A stretch of 64,000 bases of DNA from Apostichopus japonicus (lineage: Eukaryota; Echinodermata; Holothuroidea; Aspidochirotida; Stichopodidae): positions 10,080,001 to 10,144,000 of the forward strand of contig NC_092573.1 of assembly GCF_037975245.1 (NCBI RefSeq). Direction: 5' to 3'. Positions 1 through 11,152 of this stretch are shown piece by piece; positions within the stretch are counted from its first letter, which is position 1, and every line of letters starts with the position of its first letter. A program made the position numbers and the translations under genes. Below the pieces are notes generated by a model, which was not told where the DNA came from, did no database searches, and was given only the letters and a program-made list of their open reading frames with translations.

Positions 1-214
1 CATATCTGAAGAAACACTTTATTTCCAGCCTTGGCATTGCCATATATGATTCGGGCAGGTACCTGAACCATTCTGACAGTTTCTTGCTCATTTAGATAAC
101 AAATGAACATTTTCTTTGGTAGTTTATGTACTATCATTGTGTCCACTACTATTTCTCAACACTGAATATTCAGACAGTTTACTGTTTGACGTTATATATA
201 TATCATGTGGACAA

Positions 215-239
215 GTATGTATGTATGTATGTATGTATG

Positions 240-273
<34 letters not shown>
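215..273. repeat. (GTAT)n followed by (AT)n microsatellite
   Basis: Seven or so GTAT/ATGT units run directly into a pure AT run of about 28 bases. Simple-sequence repeat with no gene signal. Confidence 0.95.
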
Positions 274-276
<3 letters not shown>

Positions 277-1682
277 GTAATGAGTTGGAAAATCTTAACT
301 CTAGAGATCAATCATCATGCTAACCAACTCGAAATCAATTGAGGATCCTCAGGCCGGATCTCGAAAGTGATACTTTTAGCAGACTCTCTATAGATACTTA
401 TATTCACATTTCTGTAGAACTTTGTCTGTTTTGAATAGCAAGGTGCTATTCTAGCTTTCACTTTATTCCTTCTAGCCGAAATATTCATAGTACAGGTAAT
501 TTACCATCATTTAATTACATGGGATACCCTAGACACCACATGTGGTAATTTTGAGGTCATGGGTGTATTAAATAAAGGCATTTTCAATGTATATCAATTC
601 CTTAGTGCAAGTCCCTTTGCAACACTGGAGCTGCTTGACATGTCATCTGTTAGCCTATGCATGGACTACAAGGCAAAAATGTTTTCCAATGTGATAACAT
701 TTATAACTCATATGTTTTACTGCCGATTTAAGTGGTTCAAGTGGTATTTGACAAATAAAGTTGTTTCCTCATAAAGTTTTCAAGTTTCTTCTCATAAAAA
801 TTCTTAACCCAATGGGACTTGGGGATCAAAGATACACACTTTGGGAAGTTCAAGTCCAAACTCCCCATTGAAAATGCACAGTAAGTGCTACACCAAAACA
901 AAAACCTCCCTTTTACCATAGCAATTCTCACAAACATGCATTGATCCCTTTCCTTCAGGCTGCATTACAAAGGGCATATCATGTAATTTACAGTAAATTA
1001 ATATAAAGTTAAAGTTCATTTGTCAATTCCTTCCATTGGACCTGATACCGACCAACTGAAAACCTTGTTAAGAAATGCATCAGATTGTCATGTCCACTTG
1101 GCTATAGATTTAGACTACGTTGTATGCAAAAATCCTTACGGGTTGCACACAAAACTGGGATACAATTGAATACATGTACACAACAAACGGCCTGCAATGG
1201 TGTCCATTCCAAACCTACATCTTTGCACTTTAAAAAGCATTACATTGCCGAATGCATCTTTCCAACTGTTGAATCAAGTTTGGGTTATTCTGTGAATCAT
1301 AAATACAGGGTTTGACATAAGCCTCAAAAAGGGCATGATGGCCAAAATGCCGTTGGTAGGTTCCATTGGCAAAGGGCATGATGGCAAATGGGAAGGGCAT
1401 GATGGCAAAAATGAATGTGAGGAAGAGCACTTACAGCATTTTTCGTCAACACAGTACTATGTCATTTGAGGAGCAGTGAAAATGTCTAATCATACCATTT
1501 TCTTATGGATACAGTAAACATAAAAGTATCTGACTACAAATTGTTATTTTTCCAGAACGAAAGTTTTATTACAATTTTATTTACAGTGTTATGTACTCTT
1601 TACTTAGTATTTTAACAGTTTTATAAACAGTTTTGTTTACAAATCATGTGTACAGAGAGTGTACGTACAGAGAGCCATGGTA

Positions 1683-3075
1683 CTCCTCCAAGCTGCTGAT
1701 GGCTTGCATCTCCAAAAGGCGGGTGGCTTAGATCTCCAAGCTGCCGATGGCTTGGATCTCCAAGCTGCCGATGGCTTTGATCTCCAAGCTGCTGAAAGCT
1801 TGGATATCCAAGCTGACGATGGCTTGGATCTCCAAGCTGCTGATGGCTTGGACCTCCAAGCTACCAATGGCTTTGATCTCCAAGCTGCCGATGGCTTGGA
1901 TCTCCAAGCTACCAATGGCTTTGATCTCCAAGCTGCCGATGGCTTGGATCTCCAAAAGACGGGTGGCTTGGATCTCCAAGCTGCCAATGGCTTGGACCTC
2001 CAAGCTGCCAATGGCTTTGATCTCCAAGCTGCCGATGGCTTTGACCTCCAAGCTACCAATGGCTTGGACCTCCAAGCTGCCGATGGCTTGGACCTCCAAG
2101 CTACCAATGGCTTTGAGCTCCAAGCTGCCGATGGCTTGGATCTCCAAAAGACGGGTGGCTTGCATCTCCAAGCTGCCAATGGCTTGGACCTCCAAGCTGC
2201 CGATGGCTTTGATCTCCACGCTGCCGATGGCTTGGATCTCCAAGCTGCCGATGGCTTGGATCTCCAAGCTGCCAATGGCTTGGACCTCCAAGCTGCCGAT
2301 GGCTTTGATCTCCAAGCTACCAATGGCTTTGATCTCCAAGCTGCCGATGGCTTGGACCTCCAAGCTACCAATGGCTTTGATCTCCAAGCTGCCGATGGCT
2401 TGGATCTCCAAAAGACTGGTGGCTTGGATCTCCAAGCTGCCGATGACTTGGACCTCCAAGCTGCCGATGGCTTTGATCTCCAAGCTGCCGATGGCTTGGA
2501 TCTCCAAGCTGCCGATGGCTTGGATCTCCAAGCTGCTGATGGCTTGGACCTCCAAGCTACCAATGGCTTGGATCTCCAAGCTGCCGATGGCTTGGACCTC
2601 CAAGCTACCAATGGCTTTGATCTCCAAGCTGCCGATGGCTTGGATCTCCAAAAGACGGGTGGCTTGGATCTCCAAGCTGCCAATGGCTTTGATCTCCAAG
2701 CTGCCGATGGCTTGGACCTCCAAGCTACCAATGGCTTTGATCTCCAAGCTGCCGATGGCTTGGATCTCCAAGCTGCTGATGGCTTTGATCTCCAAAAGGC
2801 GGGTGGCTTGGATCTCCAAGCTACCAATGGCTTTGATCTCCAAGCTGCCGATGGCTTGGACCTCCAAGCTACCAATGGCTTTGATCTCCAAGCTGCCGAT
2901 GGCTTGGATCTCCAAGCTGCTGATGGCTTGGATCTCCAAAAGATGGGTGGCTTGGATCTCCAAGCTTCCGATGGCTTGGACCTCCAAGCTGCCGATGGCT
3001 TGGACCTCCAAGCTGCTGATCACTGGGATCTCCAAGCTGCAGAAAGTGGCTTGGGTCTCCAAGCTGCTGTTGCCC
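1683..3075. repeat. 24-bp minisatellite, about 57 copies
   Basis: The unit is close to GATGGCTTGGATCTCCAAGC plus TGCC. Copies differ by point changes only (GAT/AAT, GGATC/GGACC/TGATC, CTGCC/CTACC). A distinct variant with 'aaaagacgggtggc' in place of 'aagctgccgatggc' recurs near 1715, 1955, 2147, 2411, 2651, 2795 and 2939, at spacings that are all multiples of 24. Because 24 is divisible by three and the unit has no stop in most frames, the array is open for 400-480 codons in at least two frames on each strand. Examples are LQAADGLD repeats on plus and AAWRSKPS repeats on minus. I read these as a by-product of the period, since no acceptor, start context or flanking domain supports a protein. 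Confidence 0.95.
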
Positions 3076-5064
3076 ACCATGTCAGTACTGGCTCAGAGTT
3101 GTCATCATTGTAATATTATTGCCCTGTCACCATATATTCATGATTATAACTATTAATGCTCACATGGCTGATATTCTGTATACAGTGCAGTGCAAAGCAA
3201 CTCTTTCCTGCATATAATAATAACTCCACAAATGAGAGTCACATAAGTACATCCGTCAAGGATGTGTCAGGAATATTTGAGTGCCAGGTTGATTTGTGTG
3301 GTAGTGTGATCCACGTCCTGTGGGAAGGGTTCTCAGAAGAGTGGTAGTTTGGTTTTTGTAACATTAGGGCATCTGTCGTATTAGGCATGCTATACTTGCT
3401 AGGTGTGTGCGAGTAAGCCTATTCAGTACCTCACTACAACTGCTACTCGATTAGTGACTTCATACATTTCCCATATTCTTGTCCATTTTAAGAGCCAAAT
3501 GGTGGGCAAACATAGTCACTGAATCTCCACAACCTCTGTACACAGTTAATGGGATTTTACTGTGTGATTTGCTTCGCATACAGTTAACTCAATGGAGAAG
3601 TCCAATTGACTTACTGTGTGAAAGTATAAAGATTGGCGGGGAGCACGGTTCTTGTGAAGAATGAATCAAACAATATCTCCCCAAGATTGTTGGGTTCCTC
3701 TATAGTGTAACTTCTAAAGTGTACTACTCAGAATGTGCCTAATGAAAGATGGGGCTCCGACGGCAAAATAAAAAGGGCATGCCGGCAACCTTTGCCGTCG
3801 GCCGGGTATATTTTTCAGGGGCACCTCAGCAAACATTGAGGCCATGACAGCTATTTGTCATGGATGCCGTCGGTTATGTCAAGCCCAGCTGTAAATATGT
3901 ATATCGTTTTAGAAAAAGAAAACAAGTCTTCATAGGCCTAGCTCTCTGGTTCAATGTAAGTGTCCAAGGCCAGTTCCATTTTCCACTAATAGGGGGTGAA
4001 TTAAATATACAAGCTGCCAGAAACTAAGTAATAATATTGATTAAGGGTGTTGCAACAAAACTTTTTCTACTTCTATGGGTTATACATATTTTTAGTCTTG
4101 CTTGCTTCTGTTTTGTTCAGTTTTTGATTAAGAACCAAATATAATGATTCAATTGCATTTTGTGAACCCACTTTAAAAATGGAACAGTCACCCATACCGG
4201 GCCCACAGACATGTCGGTAAAGCTGTACTGTATGAGTCATACATCTGCTCCCATGGGTCTTAATCATTGAGACATTTGAGTGTACATTTTAAGGAGAAAG
4301 GAATTGATATGTGAAACAAAACAGTTTACTCAAGAACTTATCATGTTGCATTTAAAGGGGAACAATTCATCAGACATAGATGAGTCTTGTTTCTGTGACT
4401 TAATGTCTAACATTTCTGCATAATTTGCTGTGTTCATTTACCAAATTGTGTTCCCCTTTATCACTCTTCTTCTTATGAAAATATTCTCCTCCTTATTGTG
4501 TTATGAAAATCTTGTCAAAGCAGTGATGTGTCCCTAACATGACATATTATAGCACATGTGTCATCTTACATTTCAAAAAATGTGTGCCATTTTGGTTACC
4601 CTCTTGAATATCAATTCCCTCTTGTCTCTGATAGCATCTAGAGTCATAAACTATTCTGTACTTGAACTGATGCTGCTTATTGTGCTTTACAGTGTTTATA
4701 CAGTGGTTGTAAATGCTATTAGGGGCCGATGAATACTAACTTGAGCAGAATGTGCTTCCTTTTTTTTTTCCTTCTTTCAGTAAAAGGCATTTTATAATAT
4801 AATTCCTTTGCAATGCAGTATCCACTATGAAGTTTATTCTTGTTTTTCATCCTGTACTAGCTTGCTTTTCATTTTGTAATAGCCTTCGGTCTTGATGCAT
4901 AGAGTCAGAAATGCAAGGGTTCATTTTCCTACCAGTACTGGCATTATATATTTTGTTACAAAGTTTATATTGTCTTTACATCCATTACCAACATTCGTAA
5001 TTTAAATTAAACTCATTATGATGCCAAAAGGCAGTTAAGATGGGGTTTTACAGACTTTCTTCCA

Positions 5065-5170
5065 GTAATAATAATAAGTAATATTTATATAGCGCATAAT
5101 CAGCAAAGCTGCTCAAAGCGCTTTAAAAATGTAAAACCTAAACACAAATAGTAACAAAAACCAAAATATT
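5065..5170 (-). repeat. SINE/LINE 3'-tail-like fragment
   Basis: An (AAT)n run is followed by ATTTATATAGCGCATAATC and GCTGCTCAAAGCGCTTT. This parallels the tail of the SINE at 55806, which reads (AAT)n then ATTTATAAAGCGCAGAC and GTGCTCAAGGC. It appears to be a 5'-truncated minus-strand copy. It interrupts one of the PH-exon look-alikes. Confidence 0.55.
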
Positions 5171-5398
5171 AAATATATAGAACCAATAAGGCAAAAAATA
5201 ACCGCAAAAAATAAAAGTACCGCCATTTTGTAATATACTTCAATACGATACACAGAGGCAGTACATAAAGGTCTTTTTTGTTTCTACATCAGTGTTGAAA
5301 TTATGGATAAACTTACTTTAATTTTCTTTACCTCCTCCCATACTTGTCTCTTCACAACATTATAACTTTCTCTCTGTAACATTTAAGTGAACTATTAT

Positions 5399-5765
5399 TA
5401 AAGGCATTGAAGACTCACCCCAAATCGCGTGCCGACTCTGAAAAAGTTAACTTTCCGTTGCTTGCAAGCGAAGTTTTCTTCTTGTGCAGACAGTATGGTA
5501 ATAAAACGTGATACCTTGTTATCTTTAGCTGGACCTGAGATGTCCATCGCTGTAACGTTTGTTCACTGTGCTGTGGGTACTGACCGCAGCTGTATGTACT
5601 GACTGTACACTAGTGTCTAATTACCGACAGTAGCAAGCTGCGTGTGTATTTTCTGGGATCGATGGTGGTGTCTTACACTTCTGTTACACCGCATTCGAAA
5701 CATAGGTCAGATTACCGGCATTTCATTTTGACGTTTCTTTTTGCGCGAGTCTTCACACCCTTTAA
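5399..5765 (+). mobile_element. MITE family copy 1, TTAA/TA-flanked, ~365 bp
   Basis: The left end is AAAGGCATTGAAGACTCACC. The right end is the inverted equivalent, GCGCGAGTCTTCACACCCTT, flanked on both sides by TTAA (or TA). The interior includes the words AAAGTTAACTTTCC, GATACCTTGTTATC and GTGTCTAATTACCGAC, shared with the copies at 17951 and 31537. There is no coding capacity. TTAA flanks would fit piggyBac- or Kolobok-type mobilisation and TA flanks would fit mariner types; the AT-rich junction does not decide. Confidence 0.88.
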
Positions 5766-5998
5766 GCCTTATGAAGTGTTTATACCCTTAGTGCTGTTCA
5801 CTACATAATTAATGAGCCTCCTCAGCTTTGTAATGTACCTTTGTTACAATTGCTTCACAGAGGCAGCGTGATCTACAAAATGAACTACCTGTTGCTCTCT
5901 CCCCTGTGGCACCTCTAGATGGCACTTTGTAATACCCTACCATTACACAGCACAGAGTCAGTTTAATATTAATTGCAATTTTTTTTTTGTTCTTCCAG

Positions 5999-6108
5999 TA
6001 CTGGCATTTCGTGATACATTTCCGTTACGATGCACAGAGGCAGTATGAGTTACGAAGCGAGACGGAAGCAGAGTGCAATGCATGGATGGATGCAATTCAA
6101 CATTCCAA
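5999..6108 (+). CDS. RASGRF: RasGRF exon: C-terminal part of first PH domain
   Basis: This internal exon encodes 36 codons plus two bases. The peptide runs from YWHFVIHFRY through the YELRS strand to the terminal PH helix ECNAWMDAIQHS, whose single Trp is the hallmark residue of PH-domain C-terminal helices. It fits the end of the N-terminal PH domain of RASGRF1/2, a Ras/Rac exchange factor that uses this domain for membrane binding. The acceptor is a long T-run ending ttcttccag at 5998 and the donor is GTAAGT at 6109. The exon opens in phase 0 and closes after two bases of a codon (AA), completed by T from the exon at 26272 to give Asn, so the reading frame is continuous. Earlier PH-domain exons must lie upstream of the window. 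The call rests mainly on co-linearity with the next four exons. RASGRF1 and RASGRF2 cannot be told apart here; invertebrates usually have one ancestral gene. Confidence 0.88.
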
Positions 6109-8290
6109 GTAAGTTCAATTTACGTACATGAATTATAAAGGGAATTTACTTCCCCCACTCTTTAGCTGGCTCACCTGATATCTCACCTAACCATGAAAAG
6201 TGGGTGACGTTTTAGCACTTGCCCCCGGCCATTACCCCAGTTCCAGGTCACCCCCACCCCATACTTTCTCCCCCTTCTATAGTGCACAAAGGCTGTCTGA
6301 CTAGATAGAAAGCAAAGCAAATTTGGTCTAGGCCAATAAATGTAGAAACAGCTGTTACAGAGTATCAAAGTAGGTATATAATGGAACAGGTTGCATTTCC
6401 ATTGAACTCTTTAACATTTTTAACCTTAGGTGAAAACTCTTGAAGCATGAACCACTCATCACTCAATGTTTCTCAAGGATGTAGGCTACTAGATCAACAG
6501 TAATTAGACACAATATAAAAATTATTTTGTTAAAAGTCTTAGCTCTAAGTCTTCAGATAACATGTCTTACTCATCTTTTGGTGTTACATATTTCATATGT
6601 AGTGAAAATATCATATTCAGGTAGATTTTATGAAAGTTTTTTAAACTGAGGGTAAAACATTGACAATAGAACTGGAATAAGAATTGATTGATTTGGTCCT
6701 TAAGTGATCAAGCATCTTTGATAAAATATCACTATTGATCGTTTACTAATTTATGCCATCGTTAAACATTCTCTGTAGCTAGCTTTAGTGGTAGGAATAA
6801 ACCCCTGTGACTACATGAAAGTCCAAAGTCTTCCCCTAATGCTCTTTAATACATTATTTGATATTTGTGACATATGTTCAATGTCCGCCAAAATATTGAT
6901 TGCAAAATAAAGTCGTATTTGAGTGTTTAATGTTCTCCATCGTAAAAAAAAAACAGTTTTGTGATGAATAGTTGGAGAGACAATGTATCAGATGTTTCAA
7001 AATCGAGTCAATCGTTATATATTTAGAAATATTTGGATGGTGTGACGTACATCGCTTGCAAGTTCAAAGCTGTGCCACCTCCCATGCAGATATATGTACA
7101 TTATGATCTGTTCGATCCCGGAATGGGATCCTTCTGAAAGGGAAATGGCCGAGAGATTGAAAGAGGAACAATGTTTTATAAATTTAGAAAAATGTTTTCA
7201 TTTGGTGGTAGAGAACAGATGTTTGAGATGGGGAGTTCCTTTTGAGTTGTCTGTAGTTTCATTGAGACGTAATGTAAGAGCCGGACCATTAAAAAAAATG
7301 GGAGACCAGAGTTGGAGATGCGGGGGGGGGCAGGGGGGAACGGGGCTTTGGATTAAGTCGACAGTGTGTTCTCTATGATGTAAAAGGTGGAGAACTGAGG
7401 ATGGTTGGGTGGTAATGAACTTAAGTAATATTTTAGCTATGGAGAAGGTACTTAATTAAGGGGTCTTTAGATATGTTGTTATTGTAAAGTTTGCTATTTA
7501 TGGAGTTGAGATATGTGAAGAGGTCACACAGGGAAGAGTTAGCAGTTACTAAGACAAGTCTAATACTGATATAGCTTGGGATTTTGACACCACTTTGACA
7601 TTGCTAAAATATGGATGGGAGGCTAATTTTATTCAACAGAATGTTGATTGGAAATAATTCCTATTTGGGTGTATTATACATACTTGCTGCATACATGCTG
7701 CATAATTGTGACCAATTGCTGAAGAGTAAATGACATGTTTAAAAATTGCCCCTTATTTAGTGAGATAAATTGCTGAAGAGTTTGACATATGTCACATATT
7801 TCCCCCGATCACTGTTGAATTGTTTGATAATGTTGACATTACTTAATATGTTATAAGCACCAATAGTCTTCTATATGTGACTCTAAATTAAACCAGCTGC
7901 ACCATGCCCGACTTAGTGAGACTGACTTTATTTTACCGTTGTGAACTATCATCCTTTTTGAATGAAGTGAAGACCCAATACTAGTTTAACAACTGATCCC
8001 TGCACACAGACATATACCCATCACTGCACATAAAGACTCTTTGCTGATAAAGATTGGCGCTTGTTTAGGTCGCACGTAAAACTTATTTCGATCCCTGTGA
8101 TCGGATGATTCAAATGTACAGTTTTAGTCTTGAACACTACCGACTGCCAGTCGGGGAAATGCTGCATTTTGAATTTTTACACTGGTAAAAATCTAATTTA
8201 GTCATAAGTATAGTCTTAAGCAGACACCCACTGCCTCATTATCCAAACATTCTACAGTTTCAGACAGCAGAGTGGAGTTGATCCGGTCAC

Positions 8291-8592
8291 TTTCTGACTG
8301 GATCAGTGTTTGGCAGGCTTAATAGTTATAGGTTATAACATTTCTGAAATCACCAACAAACCATAAGGCTTGTGCTTTTTTACAAACGCAATTTCTAGTT
8401 GTAACATACTCTTCCCCTTCCAAAGCCACTATCCACAAATCTCCACACCTGCAGACATTAAAGTTTCACTTTTTGACTGGATCAGTGTGTGGCAGACTTA
8501 ATAGTGTAAACAGTTTATAACATTTCTGGAATCACCAACGAACCATAAGGCTTGTGTTTCTTTACGAATGCAATTTCTGGTTGTAGCATACT
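8291..8592. repeat. Two direct ~125-bp repeats
   Basis: The segments at 8291-8415 and 8468-8592 are about 90 percent alike by eye. Both begin with 'gactggatcagtgt' and include 'aaccataaggcttgtg' and 'catactcttcc'. The offset is about 178 bp. They lie just outside the left end of the TIR transposon and are not part of it. Confidence 0.85.
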
Positions 8593-8706
8593 CTTCCTTG
8601 TACAGGATCTCCATATAGTAAATTTGTGTACACAACCTTTAAGAGGTACCTGCAGAAACACTTCAAAAGTAATTAATTGTACTACATAGTCTTCACTTCC
8701 TGCATG

Positions 8707-8737
8707 TATATGGGCCATTCCACACTAATGGGGTACT
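8707..8737 (+). repeat. Left terminal inverted repeat of the 5.8-kb transposon
   Basis: 31 bases identical to the reverse complement of 14514-14544. Similarity stops immediately inside the element, so the TIR is short. Confidence 0.95.
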
Positions 8738-9189
8738 TATGTATGTTACTGCAAAGCCTTGTTGGAAATCGGTCTACAAAGCTTCCTGGCAATAACAAAC
8801 TGCATGGTTTGAAGTATTTGATGCCATACTTTAATATTGCAAAATAGTGTTAACAGCTGGAAGACTTTATGTCAATTCATTGGTAATTTTTTTTAAAAAA
8901 ACTCTTTGCATGTCTCACCAATTTGTGCAAGGAATATGTGACAGAGCATTAATGGAGATTTTTAATCCACTTGTTTTATGTTTTAGTTACAAAAATGACC
9001 AATGTAATGTATCATAATGATTAAAGAATTCAATCATCTGAATGCTATTGTTGTCTTCTTTCTTGTCCAACTCGTGAAAATTGAGAAAATGACCACACAA
9101 AAATATATAAACATTCGTAATTGACATCTGTCCTAACAGTTACGAGCGTAACTTGCCCCATGAGTAAAGTAATCTAAACACATTTGGCG

Positions 9190-9237
9190 GAGATACAATG
9201 TTGTGCCTTGTTACAACATCGTATCTCAGTGATGAAC
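9190..9237. repeat. Short palindrome (possible hairpin) in the transposon 5' region
   Basis: GAGATACAATGTTGT (9190-9204) and ACAACATCGTATCTC (9223-9237) are inverted copies with one mismatch around an 18-base loop. It may be a subterminal or regulatory structure of the transposon; its function is unknown. Confidence 0.7.
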
Positions 9238-9899
9238 ATGGTTTTGAGGGAGTTGAGTCTTCCAATCCCCCGGAAAACGACGGCCAAATTAGCTTTAAAA
9301 AAATCTGTCCAAGAGAGCTTACGTTCGAACATACTTTTACATCACTTTTCACGGAAATCGCGCAAGCGATCCTGTGAGTGTTTAGTATGATAAACATCCT
9401 TGAGCGCATGCGTATTTCATAGAAAACAACAACCCTGGTCACCCACCGACTTTTAAAACTATGGAGGGAAGTTTGTGATCTGTCTTCTGAATCTCGGTAA
9501 GTTACGAGCGCAAGTCAAATTACGAGCATTCGAAATCACTACCAATTTTACCGAAAATAAAGCACTTTGCAATGTGATCAAGGTATGGTTCAATTTAGAG
9601 ACTCCTCACTCAGTAAGTGAAAGTTCTTACACCGCTAGGTGAGCGGACTTGTAGATGCAGTTGCCGCCTTTGGTATAATTGCACTGCGTGAGACAGAAAA
9701 CACAACTAATGCACGTAACTGCAGACAGATTGAGTCAATATGTCTGAAGTTACGTACGTTGGCAAAAGACCTCCATTATTCATTTAGTTCGATGTAAAGG
9801 TGCATGATAATACCATGAAACTTGCTAAATGTTTACTGGGCACGAATGTTCAACTCGCATTGGCATTGAAGTGCAATTCAATAGCAGTTTCGTTAAAAT

Positions 9900-10430
9900 G
9901 AACTAGCTTAGGCCTACGTTCAAACGCAATTGTTGGTAGACAGATTTCAGATTCGGTCACTCGTGTGAACGTTAGCATGATTTCGGTATTTTGATGTATA
10001 ATCTAATGTCGACGTACCGATGTCAATGAACTGAGTGCATACGATGATTCCGTAAATATAACGTTAACAATATTTCATTAAGCAAAGGTTAGGTTAGACC
10101 TGCATGCTAGGCTTCAATTGAAAAAGCTCACGTTCGAATCTAACTGTGGTGAGACATATTTGCCCAGTCGGTCTGTTTTACGAATGTTAGTATCTTCCCT
10201 GGTTGAGTACTAACTTAGGCCTACTAGCCTAACGTAAGGGTAGCGTTATATTTTCGTGCAGATCTAGCCTAGGTTTCAAACAAATGCAGTACAGACAATT
10301 GACGATGCTTCATGTTTTATTACGTATTTTAATTTGCAACTAGGCCTACACGTAGGCGAAGCCTAACACTGGGTTTTCTCATTACTGATGCATATAATGT
10401 GTAGGCTAGGCCTGCCTAGGTCGAATTTTA
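9900..10430. other. TAGGCCTA-rich segment inside the transposon
   Basis: Three TAGGCCTA palindromes (9909-9916, 10216-10223, 10341-10348) plus several near versions (CTAGCCTAGG, CTAGGCCTGCCTAGG) occur within about 500 bases. The same word appears only singly elsewhere, near 3933 and 63277. The segment lies upstream of the transposase-like gene and may contain its promoter or first exon, but I can see no clear coding signal. Confidence 0.5.
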
Positions 10431-11152
10431 AAAAAAATATATATATTTTTGTTTATTCAACTCTCATTTTTAGTACAAACAAAAAACGACAATCAACATG
10501 TATCGTGTTGCTTTCTAATTAAAACTTACCATTGAGTTTGATCCGCGAGGACTGAAAATGGGCATGTTCATCGTAATTGCTTTAATGAGAAGAACCATCT
10601 ATGGCCTAAAGAACCCACAGTGTATTTATTGTTCTCAGGGACAGGCTGGCCTAATTAGGGAGTTAGCCACCAAATGTCAGTATCTTGGGACCTCTGATTA
10701 AAAATTCTGGTGGTAGTTTTCATTGCAGCTTGCCCCTCATTCTATATCTCAAAACAGCCTAATTCCATACACAACATTCTGCCATATTAAGGCAGCTTAC
10801 AATATAATATATGCATGAGGTGCATCTGTCTTTACACGTACTTACCTACAGGCTGCTTTTAATTATCATGTAAGCTCTAACTGTTATCAAACACAAATAA
10901 CATCATTGGCAAATTCCAGTGGATGACAAATCTCTTTAATTTAAAAGCTTATGGAGGCAACAATTTCACCATTGAAATTGACACTCCTGTATTGAAGGTT
11001 TGAAACTTTCTTCTACCATACCATGGATTACAACTTTCTCCTGTATTTTGAAACAAACCAAGTTTTGTCTTTGCCTTAACTTCCATATTAAAATGGAAAT
11101 GTTACCTTATTTGCTCCAGGATATTTTGTTTTACAAATTATTCTCTTTTCAG

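Larger units (their letters stand above)
4770..5970 (+). pseudogene. Cluster of decayed PH-exon look-alikes upstream of the real exon
   Basis: Several segments resemble the start of the functional exon at 5999. At 4771-4830 a pyrimidine tract and ctttcag are followed by TA and GGCATTTTATAATATAATTC. At 4873-4911 there is a 39-base ungapped stretch with about 28 matches, ending GATGCATAGAGTCAG (exon: GATGCACAGAGGCAG). At 4928-4945 ctaccag is followed by TACTGGCATT, identical to the exon's first ten bases. At 5053-5065 ttcttccagTA equals the real acceptor, and after a SINE-like insertion CATTTTGTAATATAC...ACACAGAGGCAGTA resumes at 5224-5265. Weaker pieces lie at 5829-5870 and 5928-5965. None is open in the exon frame; the first begins with TAA and the second has TAG. 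I infer decayed tandem duplications of an exon-bearing segment, but short chance matches cannot be excluded by eye. Confidence 0.5.
1..5998 (+). other. RasGRF intron (3' part; 5' end outside window)
   Basis: No coding gene is recognised here. The intron contains an AT/GTAT microsatellite, the 24-bp minisatellite (about 1683-3075), a MITE (5399-5765) and a SINE-like tail (5065-5170). A cluster of decayed PH-exon look-alikes lies at 4770-5970. At 1320-1425 and 3750-3890 are short GC-richer tracts with repeated 'gggcatgatggc'-type words, perhaps relics of one old repeat. I see nothing recognisable in the remaining stretches (about 280-1300, 3110-3740 and 3900-4750). Confidence 0.75.

Noticed and set aside
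1637-3156. Five overlapping 400-plus-codon open frames on both strands
   Set aside because: All are explained by a 24-bp tandem repeat whose period is a multiple of three; no splice sites, start context or flanking domain was seen.
7094-7378. 94-codon plus-strand open frame
   Set aside because: No recognisable motif, ends in a G-run, and lies deep in an intron with no splice signals supporting it.
9184-9390. 68-codon open frame near the left end of the transposon as an extra transposon protein
   Set aside because: No family resemblance; it overlaps a hairpin and has no support beyond its length.
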